A stretch of DNA of 64,000 bases from Amycolatopsis rubida (GCF_900115345.1 NZ_FOWC01000001.1:1488001-1552000), one strand, 5' to 3'. Shown: positions 49,845 to 59,761, counted from the first letter of the stretch. Program-made: numbers and translations. The notes: a model not told the origin generated them from the letters alone.

Positions 49845-50894
49845 GTGAGCCAGGAAACCGAGACCCAACGGCGGCCCATGGTCGACTGGGACCGGGCAGC
49901 CGCCACCGGCGCGCTGCTGGTGCGCGGCGGCCCGCAGGTCGCGCGCGGAGAAGCGGACCGCGCGGTGGTCGACCTGCGGGAGCTGACCGCCGAGGCGGAA
50001 GGGCACGTCCGTGAGCTGACCGGTCTCGGCCGGGACCTGCCGCTGCTGCCCGGCACCGTGGTCGACCGGCCGGGCTGGGTCCGGTCCGCGGCGTCCGGTC
50101 TCGGCGTGCTCACCGGGCGTGCGCTGCCCGCGGCCCAAGGCGGTCCGCTCGGCCCGCTCCTGGCGTCCGGCGCCGGCGTGCAGACCGGGCTGCTGCTCGC
50201 GTTCCTGGCGTCTCGTGTGCTCGGGCAGTACGACCCGTTCGGCGGCCCCGAGAACAAGGGAGAACTGCTGCTCGTCGCGCCGAACGTGGTGTCCGCCGAG
50301 CGCGCGCTGAAGGTCCCCTCGCACGATTTCCGGCTGTGGGTGTGCCTGCACGAATGCACGCACCGGCTGCAGTTCACCGCGGTGCCGTGGCTGCGCGACT
50401 ACTTCGCCGACGAGGTCGAACGGCTGGTGTCCGGGCTCGCGGAAAGCTCCGCCGACGGTCTGGCCGAACTGGTCGGCAGGCTGCCCGACGCGCTGCGCAA
50501 CCGCGGCAAGGGCGGCGGTATCGCGGAGCTGCTGCAGTCGCCGAAGGAGCGCTCGGTTTTCGATCGGCTGCTGGCGTTGTCCACGCTGCTGGAGGGCCAC
50601 GCGGACTACGTGATGGACGCGGTGGGCCCGCAGGTCGTCCCGAGCGTCGAGCAGATCCGGGCGCGATTTACCGCGCGGCGCCAGGGCGGCGGGCTTTTCG
50701 ACCGGCTGTTGCGTGCGGTGCTCGGTCTCGACGCGAAGATCCGCCAGTACGAGGAGGGCGCGAAGTTCACGCGGCACGTGGTCGACGCGGTCGGGATGGA
50801 CGGGTTCAACAAGGTTTGGCGCTCGCCGAACACGTTGCCGACCCGCGCCGAGATCGCCGACCCCGCGGCCTGGGTGCGGCGCCTGCACGGGTGA
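49845..50894 (+). CDS. Zinc-metalloprotease-like DUF2342 protein (Rv3626c-like)
   Basis: 349 residues. HECTH in LHECTHRLQFTAVPW is an HExxH zinc site, and EGHADYVMDAVGP supplies a likely further ligand region; both are hallmarks of the DUF2342/putative zinc-dependent peptidase family, sometimes called F420-biosynthesis-associated. No signal peptide, so cytosolic. The GTG at 49845 begins the family N-terminus; its stop overlaps the tilS GTG (GTGA). Confidence 0.9.
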   Translation: MSQETETQRRPMVDWDRAAATGALLVRGGPQVARGEADRAVVDLRELTAEAEGHVRELTGLGRDLPLLPGTVVDRPGWVRSAASGLGVLTGRALPAAQGGPLGPLLASGAGVQTGLLLAFLASRVLGQYDPFGGPENKGELLLVAPNVVSAERALKVPSHDFRLWVCLHECTHRLQFTAVPWLRDYFADEVERLVSGLAESSADGLAELVGRLPDALRNRGKGGGIAELLQSPKERSVFDRLLALSTLLEGHADYVMDAVGPQVVPSVEQIRARFTARRQGGGLFDRLLRAVLGLDAKIRQYEEGAKFTRHVVDAVGMDGFNKVWRSPNTLPTRAEIADPAAWVRRLHG

Positions 50895-51862
50895 GCGCGC
50901 TCGCCACGGTCCGGACAGCGGTTCGCGATTTCCTTGCGGCAGTCGCTGTCCCCGGCGAGGTGTGCGTCGCGGTGTCGGGCGGCGCGGACTCCCTAGCGCT
51001 CGCTGAAGCGACGGCATACGTCCTCCGGCATCGAGACGTCCGTACGCGGGCGCTCGTCGTCGACCATGGCCTTCAGGCGGATTCAGCGGTTGTTGCCGCC
51101 GAAGCGGCGACGGTTGTGAAGAGCCTTGGCATCGACGTCGTCGAAGTGCATGCCGTACACGTCGTGGGCAAAGGCGGTCCCGAAGCAGCCGCGCGCGCCG
51201 CGAGGTACCACGCGCTGCGCGAAGCGTTGCCAAACGGCGAAGGGCTCGTACTGCTCGGCCACACCCAAGACGACCAAGCTGAGACGGTGCTGCTCGGTCT
51301 AGGCCGCGGTTCCGGACCACGGTCGCTGGCTGGCATGCGTCCGCACGATCCGCCGTGGGGTCGTCCGCTGCTCGGCATCACGCGCGCGCAAACCGTGGCG
51401 GCGTGTACAGAGCTCGGCCTGGAGCCCTGGCAAGACCCGCACAACGCTGATCCACGCTTCACCCGCGTACGGCTGCGTACGGAAGCACTGCCGCTCCTGG
51501 AGGACGTGCTGTCGGGTGGAGTCGCTCCAGCTTTAGCCCGTACGGCCGCACAGCTGCGCGAGGACACCGAGGCGTTGGACACACTCGCCATGCGTGTCCA
51601 CGAGCGCGCGGCCCGCGAAGACGACCTCGACGTAGGCGTGCTCGCAGCCGAGCCCGCTGCGCTGCGCAGACGGGTTCTCCGCAGGTGGCTGCTGGACTCC
51701 GGGGTCCGCGAGCTGACCGACGCGCACCTGCGTTCGGTCGACGCGCTCGTGGCCCGCTGGCGGGGTCAGGGCGGGGTGTGGCTGCCAGGCAACTTGGAGG
51801 CTCGACGGCGGCGTGGCAGGCTCTCGCTTGCCGGACCCGAACCCACCACCCGAGGGGAATGA
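50891..51862 (+). CDS. tilS: tRNA(Ile)-lysidine synthetase
   Basis: 323 residues, modifies C34 of tRNA-Ile(CAU) with lysine so it reads AUA. PP-loop VAVSGGADSLALAEA, VVDHGLQADS, GHTQDDQAETVLLGLGRGSG and PLLGITRAQT are all typical. It is the short actinobacterial form lacking the extra C-terminal domain of E. coli. Overlaps DUF2342 and is followed 3 bp later by hpt, an almost universal tilS-hpt pair. Confidence 0.95.
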   Translation: MSALATVRTAVRDFLAAVAVPGEVCVAVSGGADSLALAEATAYVLRHRDVRTRALVVDHGLQADSAVVAAEAATVVKSLGIDVVEVHAVHVVGKGGPEAAARAARYHALREALPNGEGLVLLGHTQDDQAETVLLGLGRGSGPRSLAGMRPHDPPWGRPLLGITRAQTVAACTELGLEPWQDPHNADPRFTRVRLRTEALPLLEDVLSGGVAPALARTAAQLREDTEALDTLAMRVHERAAREDDLDVGVLAAEPAALRRRVLRRWLLDSGVRELTDAHLRSVDALVARWRGQGGVWLPGNLEARRRRGRLSLAGPEPTTRGE

Positions 51863-51865
51863 CTC

Positions 51866-52420
51866 GTGTACGAGGGCGAGATCGCCTCCGTGCTCATCAC
51901 CGAGCAGCAGATCAAGGACAAGATCGCGGAGCTGGCGGCGAAAATCGCCGCGGACCACCCGGAAAACGGCCAGGGCGACCTCCTCCTGGTCGGCGTCCTC
52001 AAGGGCGCCGTCATGTTCATGACCGACTTCGCGCGGGCGCTTCCGGTGCCGACGCAGCTGGAGTTCATGGCCGTGTCGTCCTACGGGTCTTCGACCTCGT
52101 CGTCGGGGGTGGTGCGGATCTTGAAGGACCTCGACCGCGACATCGCCGGGCGCGACGTGCTGATCGTCGAGGACATCGTCGACTCCGGGCTCACCCTGTC
52201 CTGGCTGCTGAAGAACCTGGCGAGCCGGAACCCGGCCTCGCTCGAGGTCGTCTCGCTGCTGCGCAAGCCGGAAGCCGTGAAGGTCGAGGTGCCGGTCAAG
52301 TACATCGGCTTCGACATCCCCAACGAGTTCGTCGTCGGCTACGGCCTCGACTACGCCGAGCGCTACCGCGACCTGCCCTACATCGGGACGCTCGATCCGC
52401 ACGTCTACACGTCTGGATAG
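51866..52420 (+). CDS. hpt: Hypoxanthine phosphoribosyltransferase
   Basis: 184 residues, purine salvage (hypoxanthine/guanine + PRPP). PRPP loop [19 protein letters not shown], flexible loop [11 protein letters not shown], and [28 protein letters not shown] at the C-terminus. GTG 51866 directly after tilS with GAGGGG upstream. It marks the left border of the orphan type VII module. Confidence 0.95.
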   Translation: MYEGEIASVLITEQQIKDKIAELAAKIAADHPENGQGDLLLVGVLKGAVMFMTDFARALPVPTQLEFMAVSSYGSSTSSSGVVRILKDLDRDIAGRDVLIVEDIVDSGLTLSWLLKNLASRNPASLEVVSLLRKPEAVKVEVPVKYIGFDIPNEFVVGYGLDYAERYRDLPYIGTLDPHVYTSG

Positions 52421-52591
52421 TCCGGATAGTCACGGTTCGCGGTACTCATTCCGGGTGCGGAACCAGGAAGCCCGAAATCGCGTCATAGGGCTCGACCAGG
52501 TGCGTTAACCTATGCGAAGACCTATTGCCATGCGGACGAGTGACACCAGCCGACGGGTTGGTCCTCGCGCGGGGGAACGGAGAGAGGGCAG

Positions 52592-52960
52592 ATGGGCAAC
52601 AACAGCTCGGCGGATGCCGCGGCGTTCAAGAACGCCGCGGTCAACGGCCAGGTCGGAATCGACCCGGACGCCGCGCAGACCGTGCTGAAGAAGATCCGGA
52701 CCGGGCGGGACGCGGTCGAAGCTCTCCTGAACAGCGCGGGCACGCTCGCGCAGCCGCCGAAGCTCGGCGCGAACCCGGTCGGCAAGGCGATGGCGACCAA
52801 GTTCGTGCAGCGCGCCGACGGCGGCGGCGACTCCTACTCGTCCGCGCTGCAGAACCTGCTCGGCCAGTACCAGGCCGCGGAGGAAGGCATCGTCGCGGCG
52901 ATGGCCCGCTACCACGAGATCGACCAGTCCGCCGGCGACCCGTTCCGCAACAAGGCCTGA
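52592..52960 (+). CDS. Small helical PE-like type VII substrate candidate
   Basis: 122 residues, predicted two-helix protein with no signal peptide: GIDPDAAQTVLKKIRTGRDA and SALQNLLGQYQAAEEGIVAA. The latter holds YQAAE, a fit to the YxxxD/E type VII export signal. It precedes a PPE-like gene by 23 bp, as PE precedes PPE in mycobacteria. ATG 52592 has GAGAGGG upstream. PE-family identity is inferred from position, size and motif, not from the PE sequence itself. Confidence 0.7.
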   Translation: MGNNSSADAAAFKNAAVNGQVGIDPDAAQTVLKKIRTGRDAVEALLNSAGTLAQPPKLGANPVGKAMATKFVQRADGGGDSYSSALQNLLGQYQAAEEGIVAAMARYHEIDQSAGDPFRNKA

Positions 52961-52983
52961 CGTCCTAGGGGGATCACGCAGTC

Positions 52984-54399
52984 ATGGCACCGAACACCAA
53001 CACCTCGGCCCCGGGCTCCGTCCCGGACGGATCGGGCTACAACACCTCCGGCTACGGCAGCTCGTCCTCGGTCCCCGCGCCCGGCTCCGCCGTCGCGATG
53101 GGCTCGAACCCGGCGGCCAACGACATCGTCGCGTCGGCGCGCAGCAGCTCCGGCGGTTTCGAGATGGGCGGCGACCGCGCCATCGGCAACCCGCCGAACT
53201 GGCAGGCGCAGGAAAGCCACCAGCTCTACGTCGGCGCGACCACGGACAACGACCCGGGCACCGCCGAGGCCAGCGGACAGCACTGGGCCAAGCACGGCAC
53301 CGAGCTGAAGCAGGCGTCGGACGACCTGTACAACGCGATCACCGAACTGGGCAACGCCTGGGTCGGCCACGGCGCCGCCAGCGCGCAGGGCGCGCTGGTG
53401 GCGATCGCCAACTCGGGCACGCAGGCCTCCGACGCCGCGCACACGATGTCCGACCGGCTCGCCCGCCAGGCCGCCGCGGCCGCCGAGGTCAAGAAGATGC
53501 CCGCCCCGCGCGACTACGACCCGAAGCAGGCCATGACGGCCGCGCTCGCGGGCGGCCCGGCCGCGCTGGCCGCGGACCAGAAGGCGCAGGCGGACGCCGC
53601 GAACGACGTCAAGGCGCAGCAGGTCGCGTTCTTCAACGCCTACACCCAGGCGATGAGCGAGGTCGACGGCTCGACCCCGAGCTTCGGCCCGGACTCGCTC
53701 GGCATGAAGCCGACCGCGACGCACTTCAACGGCAACTCGTTCAACAACGTCAACAACATCGGCCACACCGACGGTCCCGGCGCGCTCGGTTCGCCGGCCA
53801 GCTTCGGCACGGTCGGCGCGCACGGCGGGGCAGGCGGCGCGGGGGTCGCCGGGCACGGCGCTCCGGCGCACGTCTCGGCCGACTCGGGCAAGTACGGCAC
53901 TTCCGGTTTCGAAGGCGGCGGCGGGCTCGCCGCGGGTGCCGGCGTTGGTGCCGGTTCCGGCGTTGGCGCGGCCCCGGTCGCTGCCACGCCCGCGAGCACG
54001 GGCGGCAGCGGCCTCGGTTCCGCGCTCGGCCTCGGCGCCATCGGCGCGGGAGCCGGGTTCGCCGGCGGCAAGCTCGGCGAGGGCAACCGCAGCGGTTCGC
54101 GCAAGGAGGAGGAAGGCAAGACCTCCGCGGCGTCCGAGCACCAGAGCGGGCAGAGCGCCGCGTCGGCGGCTCCGCAGCAGCAGGGCGTCGTCCCGGCGAG
54201 CGGCACCATCGGCCAGTCGCAGGGCGGCATGAGCCCGATGGGCGGCATGGGCGGAGCGGGCGCGCACGGCGCGGGCGAACAGGACGAGGAGCACACGCAC
54301 GCTTCGTTCCTCATCGAACCGGACCCGGACGACGCGTTCGGGGCCAACCAGGCCACCCCGCCGCCGGTCATCGGCGCGTGGTCGGACGACGACAACTGA
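52984..54399 (+). CDS. PPE-like protein with Gly/Ser-rich C-terminal region
   Basis: 471 residues. A helical domain (about residues 75-235: HWAKHGTELKQASDDLYNAI, LGNAWVGHGAASAQGALVAI) carries a W-x-G turn, the feature of PPE/WXG100 proteins. The rest is Gly/Ala/Ser-rich (GGAGGAGVAGHG, AGAGVGAGSGVGAA) and ends in an acidic tail (EPDPDDAFG; WSDDDN). The N-terminal 60 residues are low complexity. It likely pairs with the upstream PE-like protein. ATG 52984. Confidence 0.75.
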   Translation: MAPNTNTSAPGSVPDGSGYNTSGYGSSSSVPAPGSAVAMGSNPAANDIVASARSSSGGFEMGGDRAIGNPPNWQAQESHQLYVGATTDNDPGTAEASGQHWAKHGTELKQASDDLYNAITELGNAWVGHGAASAQGALVAIANSGTQASDAAHTMSDRLARQAAAAAEVKKMPAPRDYDPKQAMTAALAGGPAALAADQKAQADAANDVKAQQVAFFNAYTQAMSEVDGSTPSFGPDSLGMKPTATHFNGNSFNNVNNIGHTDGPGALGSPASFGTVGAHGGAGGAGVAGHGAPAHVSADSGKYGTSGFEGGGGLAAGAGVGAGSGVGAAPVAATPASTGGSGLGSALGLGAIGAGAGFAGGKLGEGNRSGSRKEEEGKTSAASEHQSGQSAASAAPQQQGVVPASGTIGQSQGGMSPMGGMGGAGAHGAGEQDEEHTHASFLIEPDPDDAFGANQATPPPVIGAWSDDDN

Positions 54400-54405
54400 C
54401 GCAGT

Positions 54406-54446
54406 GCTCGCGGGCGCGTGACCGGACCGGTCACGCGCCCGCGAGC
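54406..54446 (+). terminator. Perfect 20-bp palindrome between PPE-like and EspG-like genes
   Basis: GCTCGCGGGCGCGTGACCGG, one central base, then its exact complement, starting 7 bp after the PPE-like stop. It may be a terminator or attenuator setting the ratio of chaperone to substrate. No U tract follows. Confidence 0.75.
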
Positions 54447-54478
54447 GTTCGCAAACACGTGGGGTAGGGGGTTGGTCG

Positions 54479-55282
54479 ATGCCGAACGCGGAGCTGCTCG
54501 CGCCGATCGAGGTGGACTTCCTGTGGGAGTCGGCCGGTTTGGGCGAGCTGCCGTATCCGCTGCGGATCCGTTCGCACGGCGCGACGATGGACGAGCGCTC
54601 GGCGCTGCGCACGCGCACGCTCGGCGCACTGGCTGACCGGGGGCTCGCCGACGGCCGCGGCAGGCCCGCTCCGCACGTCGAGGACTACTTCGGCATCCTC
54701 GCCTCGCCGGACGTCAGCCTCGACACTGTCCAGCTGCTCGACCCGAACGGCGAACCGCTGCTCGCGGTCGCGGGCAGCGCGAACGGCGACGGGCTGTTCG
54801 CCGTCCATGACCAGCGCGGCCTGCACCTGCACCCGTGCGCGCCGGACGGCCTGGCCACCGCGATCATTTCGCTCCTGCCGGGCGCTCCGCGCGGTACCGA
54901 GAAGTCGATCACCGTGCCGTTGGAGCAGCTGGTCGGCGCTTCCGGAGTCGACTTCATGCAGCGGCGCGGCAACCAGGTCGACGCCTCCGGCCGTGCGAGC
55001 GTGGACGAGGACCGCAAGGCACTCGCCCGGCTGCACGCCCAGCAACGCCTGCGCGGCGGCCAGATCGGCGCGAACGCCCGCAACCGCCTCGGCGGCCGCA
55101 GCCGGTCGACGGTGCTGAGCTGGTTCGACACCGAAACCGGCCGGTACTTCACGCAGGCGAGCCAGGGCCACGACGGCCGCGACTGGATCACCATCGCGCC
55201 CGCCGACCCGGCGACGCTGCGCCACCGGCTCGGCGAAATGCTCGCCGGGGTGGCCGACCAGTCCAACGCGGGCGCGTTCTGA
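54479..55282 (+). CDS. EspG-like type VII secretion chaperone (copy 1)
   Basis: 267 residues, cytosolic. EVDFLWESAGLGELPYPLRI at the start, VEDYFGILASPDVSLDTVQ, AIISLLPGAPRGTEKSITVP, and the EspG-type end LSWFDTETGRYFTQA with DWITIAPADPATLRHRLGEM. EspG binds PPE tips and keeps PE-PPE pairs soluble for export. Similar throughout to the gene at 55745 but not identical, so an old duplication. ATG 54479. Confidence 0.85.
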   Translation: MPNAELLAPIEVDFLWESAGLGELPYPLRIRSHGATMDERSALRTRTLGALADRGLADGRGRPAPHVEDYFGILASPDVSLDTVQLLDPNGEPLLAVAGSANGDGLFAVHDQRGLHLHPCAPDGLATAIISLLPGAPRGTEKSITVPLEQLVGASGVDFMQRRGNQVDASGRASVDEDRKALARLHAQQRLRGGQIGANARNRLGGRSRSTVLSWFDTETGRYFTQASQGHDGRDWITIAPADPATLRHRLGEMLAGVADQSNAGAF

Positions 55283-55490
55283 CCAGCTCTGATCCGCTCT
55301 GACCAGCCCTGGCCCGCGGGCTTGCGCTGACCCGCTCTGGCCCGCTCTGGCCCGCGCTGATCCGCTCTGGCCCGCTCTGGCCCGCGCTGATCTGCTCTGG
55401 CCCGCTCTGGCCCGCGCTGGCCTGCGCTGACCAGCCCTGACCCGCTCTGGCCCGCGCTGACCCGTGGGCTTGCTGTGGCCAGCCCGGCTC
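55283..55490. repeat. Array of 10-bp repeats between the two EspG-like genes
   Basis: Immediately after the EspG-like copy 1 stop: about 20 decamers such as CCCGCTCTGG, CCCGCGCTGA, TCCGCTCTGG, in register from 55331 to 55460. Triplets of units (CTCTGG, CTCTGG, GCTGA) recur, giving a weak 30-bp super-repeat. Comparable to the array at 28981-29220, in the opposite sense (CCAGC here, GCTGG there). Confidence 0.88.
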
Positions 55491-55545
55491 CCGCTCGGCC
55501 GAAACCGCCCCAATGCGGCATTGGGCGCATCTCGCGCACCGAGCG

Positions 55546-55666
55546 CCACATGGGGTGCGTGTGCAACAACCGCCGCGTCTTGCCGGGTGGGACGGAGCGA
55601 ACGCCACTTTGGGTGCGTTGAGCGCACCGAATACCACTTTGGGTGCGTGCGACGCACCCAAAGTGG
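55546..55666. repeat. REP-like cluster of a 15-bp motif, last two copies inverted
   Basis: Motif CCACTTTGGGTGCGT at 55604-55618 and 55634-55648 (30 bp apart), a variant CCACATGGGGTGCGT at 55546-55560, and an exact inverted copy ACGCACCCAAAGTGG at 55652-55666. The last two form a perfect 15-bp stem with a 3-nt loop. A partial CCAATG..CATTGG stem lies at about 55510-55523. Confidence 0.9.
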
Positions 55667-55744
55667 CATTGGGGCGCTTGAAGACTGCCGATCCGGCGCT
55701 ACGCTGGGGCCGGAGATCGTTGACCGGAGGGTGAGCAGCACCGG

Positions 55745-56566
55745 ATGCACCAAGAGTTCTTCTCGCCGCTGGCATTCGACTTCCTGTGGGAGTCGGTGGA
55801 GCTGGGCGAGCTGCCCTACCCGCTGCGCGTGCGCTCGCACGGCGCGACCGAGGACGAGCGCGTGTCGCTGCGGCACCGGGTCGACATCGAGCTGAAGGCC
55901 CGCGGTGTCCGCGACGCGCGCGGCCGGGTCGAACCCGACGTCGAGGACTGGCTGACGCTGCTCGCGCGCGCCCCGCACTCCATTGACGCGCTGCACATCC
56001 CGCAGTTCGAGGCGCATCCGGTCGCGTTGCTCGCCGCGGGTGACGAGCGCACCGGCGTGGTCGCGATCCAGGACGCCGACGGCATCTGGCTGCGCGCGAT
56101 CCCGCCGGACGGGCTGGTGTCCACGATCGTCGAACTGCTGCCCGGCGGTCCGCGCGGCAGTGAGGCGTCGGTCACGCTTCCGCTGGACGAGGCGCTGCAC
56201 ACCCAGCCGATCCGGGTTCCGGTCGCCGCGGGTGGCGGCCAGCCCGAGGAAAAGGGCGGTCGGCGGGCGAAGCGCCAGTCGCTCAGCGAGCGCGCCACGC
56301 TCGATCCGCGCGAGACCTACGGGCTCATCGCGGGCCAGCCGCGGCTGCGCGGCGGTCAGCTCGCAGCGAACAGCCGGTCCCAGCTGGGACACCGGCAGCG
56401 GTCCCGGGTGCTTGGCTGGTTCGACACCGCCACCGGACGGTATTTGAGCTTGTCGAGGGCGGGTTCGGACGGCCGCGAATGGGTCACCGTAGCCCCGGCG
56501 GACCCGGCGACGCTGCGGAGCAGGCTGGGTGAAATGGTGGCTTCAGTGGCGGTCGAGGGCCGATAG
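55745..56566 (+). CDS. EspG-like type VII secretion chaperone (copy 2)
   Basis: 273 residues. PLAFDFLWESVELGELPYPL, VEDWLTLLARAPHSIDALH, TIVELLPGGPRGSEASVTLP and LGWFDTATGRYLSLSRAG with EWVTVAPADPATLRSRLGEM align with copy 1 across the whole length. Having two chaperones for one visible PE/PPE pair suggests a second substrate elsewhere or a heteromer. The ATG at 55745 has GGAGGGTGAG rather far upstream (about 14 bases). Confidence 0.85.
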   Translation: MHQEFFSPLAFDFLWESVELGELPYPLRVRSHGATEDERVSLRHRVDIELKARGVRDARGRVEPDVEDWLTLLARAPHSIDALHIPQFEAHPVALLAAGDERTGVVAIQDADGIWLRAIPPDGLVSTIVELLPGGPRGSEASVTLPLDEALHTQPIRVPVAAGGGQPEEKGGRRAKRQSLSERATLDPRETYGLIAGQPRLRGGQLAANSRSQLGHRQRSRVLGWFDTATGRYLSLSRAGSDGREWVTVAPADPATLRSRLGEMVASVAVEGR

Positions 56567-56772
56567 CTGGGTGACGTGTCGTCCCGGACCGGGAACCCTC
56601 GCGCGGGATTGGCCGTTGACCTGCGAGAGGCTCGCCAGGCTTCCCCGCCCGCCCGGACGGTACCCTGGTGGGACGGGTGCCCAGCGGTGCCCACGGGTTG
56701 TCAAGATCGCGATGGCGGGTATCACAGGAGCCGCCCAACCAGGGAGGGTCGAGGCCGCAAGGGCCGAGTCGT

Positions 56773-59175
56773 ATGAACCGGAAGAGCGTGCTCAGGAACC
56801 CACTGCTGTGGATCGTCGCGGGGTTGCTGGCGTTGCTGGCCTACAACACGATCTTCGACAGCGATCGTGGCTACACCCAGGCTCCTATCTCGACGGCGAT
56901 GGGCCAGGTCGCCCAGAACCACATCAAGGAAGCCAGCCTCGAAGACAAGGAGCAGCAGCTCAAACTGCAGCTCACGCAGAAGATCGACGTCGAGGGCCAG
57001 CAGACTGACCAGATCATCGCGCAGTTCCCCGCGAACGCCACGCAGGAGATCTACGACAAGCTGATCAACGCCAAGAACGACGGCCAGCCCGTCAAGTTCA
57101 CCACCAAGGTCACCCAGCAGAGCCTGCTGACCCAGATCCTGATCTTCGCGATCCCGCTGGCGCTGGTGCTCGGCCTGCTGATGTGGATGATGAACAACGC
57201 CCAGGGCGGCGGGAACCGAGTCCTGAACTTCGGCAAGTCGAAGGCGAAGCAGCTCAACAAGGACATGCCGAAGACGACCTTCGGCGACGTCGCGGGCGCT
57301 GACGAAGCGGTCGAAGAGCTGTACGAGATCAAGGACTTCCTGCAGAACCCGGCGCGCTACCAGGCGCTCGGCGCGAAGATCCCGAAGGGCGTTCTGCTCT
57401 ACGGGCCGCCCGGCACTGGTAAGACGCTGCTCGCGCGCGCCGTCGCGGGCGAGGCGGGCGTGCCGTTCTACACGATCTCCGGTTCGGACTTCGTCGAGAT
57501 GTTCGTCGGTGTCGGTGCGTCGCGAGTCCGCGACCTGTTCGAGCAGGCGAAGCAGAACGCGCCGTGCATCATCTTCGTGGACGAGATCGACGCGGTCGGC
57601 CGCCAGCGCGGCGCCGGCCTCGGCGGCGGGCACGACGAGCGCGAGCAGACGCTGAACCAGCTGCTGGTCGAGATGGACGGCTTCGACGCCCGCGGCGGGA
57701 TCATCCTGATCGCGGCCACCAACCGGCCGGACATCCTCGACCCGGCGCTGCTGCGCCCGGGCCGGTTCGACCGGCAGATCCCGGTGTCCGCGCCGGACCT
57801 GCTCGGCCGCAAGGCGATCCTCGAGGTGCACGCCAAGGGCAAGCCGATCGCGCAGGGCACCGACCTGACCGGGCTGGCCAAGCGCACGGTCGGCATGTCC
57901 GGTGCGGACCTGGCCAACGTGCTGAACGAGGCCGCGCTGCTCACCGCCCGCGAGAACGGGCACGTGATCACCGACGTCGCGCTCGAGGAATCGGTCGACC
58001 GGGTGGTCGGCGGTCCCGCGCGCAAGAGCCGGATCATCTCCGAGAAGGAGAAGAAGATCACCGCTTACCACGAGGGCGGGCACGCGCTCGCCGCGTGGGC
58101 GATGCCGGACATCGAACCGGTGTACAAGCTGACGATCCTGCCGCGCGGCCGCACCGGCGGACACGCGCTGCTGGTGCCCGAGGACGACAAGCAGCTGATG
58201 ACCCGGTCGGAGATGATCGGCAGGCTGGTGTTCGCGATGGGCGGCCGCACGGCCGAGGAGCTCGTGTTCCACGAGCCCACCACCGGTGCGTCCTCGGACA
58301 TCGAGCAGGCGACGAAGATCGCCCGCGCGATGGTCACCGAGTACGGCATGAGCGCGCGGCTGGGCGCGGTGAAGTACGGCCAGGAGCAGGGCGACCCGTT
58401 CCTCGGCCGGTCCGCGGGCAGGCAGGCCGACTACTCGCTCGAAGTGGCGCACGAGATCGACGAGGAGGTGCGCAAGCTCATCGAGACCGCGCACACCGAG
58501 GCGTGGCACGTGCTGAACACCTACCGCGACGTGCTCGACAACCTGGTCATGGAGCTGCTGGAGAAGGAAACGCTGCAGCGCAAGGACCTTGAGCGGATCT
58601 TCGCCACGGTCGAGAAGCGCCCGCACATCACCGTCTTCAACGAGTTCGGCGAGCGCACGCCGTCGGACAAGCCGCCGATCAAGACCCCGGGCGAGCTGGC
58701 GATGGAGCGCGGCGAGCCGTGGCCGCCGCCTTCTCCGGAGAAGGAAAAGCCCGCCCTGCAGCCCGCTCCGACCCCGGTCGGCACCGCACCGGGTGCGGGC
58801 GAGCTGCCTGGCGGCCCGCCGTACCAGGCTCCGGACCCGAACGCGAACCCGTACGCCCCGCCGTCCAACGGCGGCCGTCCGGGCGGGCCGAACGGCACCG
58901 GCCGCTGGGGCCAGCCGTATGGTGGTCCGCAGCAGCCGGGCGGTCCGGCAGGCGGCGGCTACCAGCCCGGTGGCCCGGGCGGTGCGCAGAGCGGACCGCC
59001 GAACTACGGGGCGCCTCCGGGCTGGACCCCGGCGACGTCCCCGGGCGGCCAGCAGCCGTGGCGCCCCGCCGAAGACCGTCCGCGTGAGCAGGGCTGGTTC
59101 GCCGACGGCGCGAACGGCCAGCAGCCGGACGAGGGGCAGCATCGGCGTGACGTCGACGGACCAGACAAGCAGTAA
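56773..59175 (+). CDS. ftsH: ATP-dependent zinc metalloprotease FtsH
   Basis: 800 residues, membrane-anchored AAA+ protease. Two N-terminal membrane segments ([18 protein letters not shown] and [19 protein letters not shown]) flank the extracytoplasmic domain. Walker A GPPGTGKT at 211-218, Walker [16 protein letters not shown], second region [20 protein letters not shown], zinc site HEGGH at 433-437. The last ~130 residues are Pro/Gly/Gln-rich, an actinobacterial extension. ATG 56773 ([10 protein letters not shown]). It overlaps the folE start by 29 bp. Right border of the type VII module. Confidence 0.96.
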   Translation: MNRKSVLRNPLLWIVAGLLALLAYNTIFDSDRGYTQAPISTAMGQVAQNHIKEASLEDKEQQLKLQLTQKIDVEGQQTDQIIAQFPANATQEIYDKLINAKNDGQPVKFTTKVTQQSLLTQILIFAIPLALVLGLLMWMMNNAQGGGNRVLNFGKSKAKQLNKDMPKTTFGDVAGADEAVEELYEIKDFLQNPARYQALGAKIPKGVLLYGPPGTGKTLLARAVAGEAGVPFYTISGSDFVEMFVGVGASRVRDLFEQAKQNAPCIIFVDEIDAVGRQRGAGLGGGHDEREQTLNQLLVEMDGFDARGGIILIAATNRPDILDPALLRPGRFDRQIPVSAPDLLGRKAILEVHAKGKPIAQGTDLTGLAKRTVGMSGADLANVLNEAALLTARENGHVITDVALEESVDRVVGGPARKSRIISEKEKKITAYHEGGHALAAWAMPDIEPVYKLTILPRGRTGGHALLVPEDDKQLMTRSEMIGRLVFAMGGRTAEELVFHEPTTGASSDIEQATKIARAMVTEYGMSARLGAVKYGQEQGDPFLGRSAGRQADYSLEVAHEIDEEVRKLIETAHTEAWHVLNTYRDVLDNLVMELLEKETLQRKDLERIFATVEKRPHITVFNEFGERTPSDKPPIKTPGELAMERGEPWPPPSPEKEKPALQPAPTPVGTAPGAGELPGGPPYQAPDPNANPYAPPSNGGRPGGPNGTGRWGQPYGGPQQPGGPAGGGYQPGGPGGAQSGPPNYGAPPGWTPATSPGGQQPWRPAEDRPREQGWFADGANGQQPDEGQHRRDVDGPDKQ

Positions 59176-59761
59176 AGACGGCATCCGCCCGGTCTTCGAT
59201 CAAGACCGGGCGGAGCGCGCCGTTCGCGAGCTGCTGCTCGCCTGCGGCGAGGACCCGGATCGGGACGGTCTCCAGGACACCCCGGCCCGGGTCGCTCGCG
59301 CTTACCGGGAAATGTTCGCCGGCCTCTACACCGATCCGGACGAGGTGCTGGCGCGGACGTTCGACGAATCGCACGAGGAACTCGTGCTCGTCACGGACAT
59401 CCCGATGTACTCCACCTGCGAGCACCACCTGCTGGCCTTCCACGGAGTGGCCCACGTCGGCTACATCCCGAACGGCGAGGGCAAGGTCACCGGGCTGTCG
59501 AAGATCGCCCGGCTGGTCGACCTCTACGCTCGCCGCCCGCAGGTGCAGGAGCGGCTCACCTCGCAGATCGCCGACGCGCTGGTGCGGCGGCTGGAGCCGC
59601 GCGGGGTGATCGTGGTCGTCGAGGCCGAGCATTTGTGCATGTCGGTGCGCGGGATCCGCAAGCCGGGTTCGCGGACCACCACGTCGGCGGTGCGCGGGAT
59701 GCTGCGGTCGTCGGCGACGTCGCGGGCCGAGGCGATCGAGCTGATCCGGGGGCGCCGATGA
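59147..59761 (+). CDS. folE: GTP cyclohydrolase I
   Basis: 204 residues, first step of folate synthesis (GTP to dihydroneopterin triphosphate). [17 protein letters not shown], the zinc/His site [42 protein letters not shown], and [18 protein letters not shown] 59147 has GAGGGG upstream and lies inside the end of ftsH. Stop overlaps folP (ATGA). Confidence 0.95.
   Translation: MTSTDQTSSKDGIRPVFDQDRAERAVRELLLACGEDPDRDGLQDTPARVARAYREMFAGLYTDPDEVLARTFDESHEELVLVTDIPMYSTCEHHLLAFHGVAHVGYIPNGEGKVTGLSKIARLVDLYARRPQVQERLTSQIADALVRRLEPRGVIVVVEAEHLCMSVRGIRKPGSRTTTSAVRGMLRSSATSRAEAIELIRGRR

Noticed and set aside
56722..59184. 820-residue minus-strand open frame opposite ftsH
   Set aside because: Shadow of ftsH caused by codon bias; no motif.
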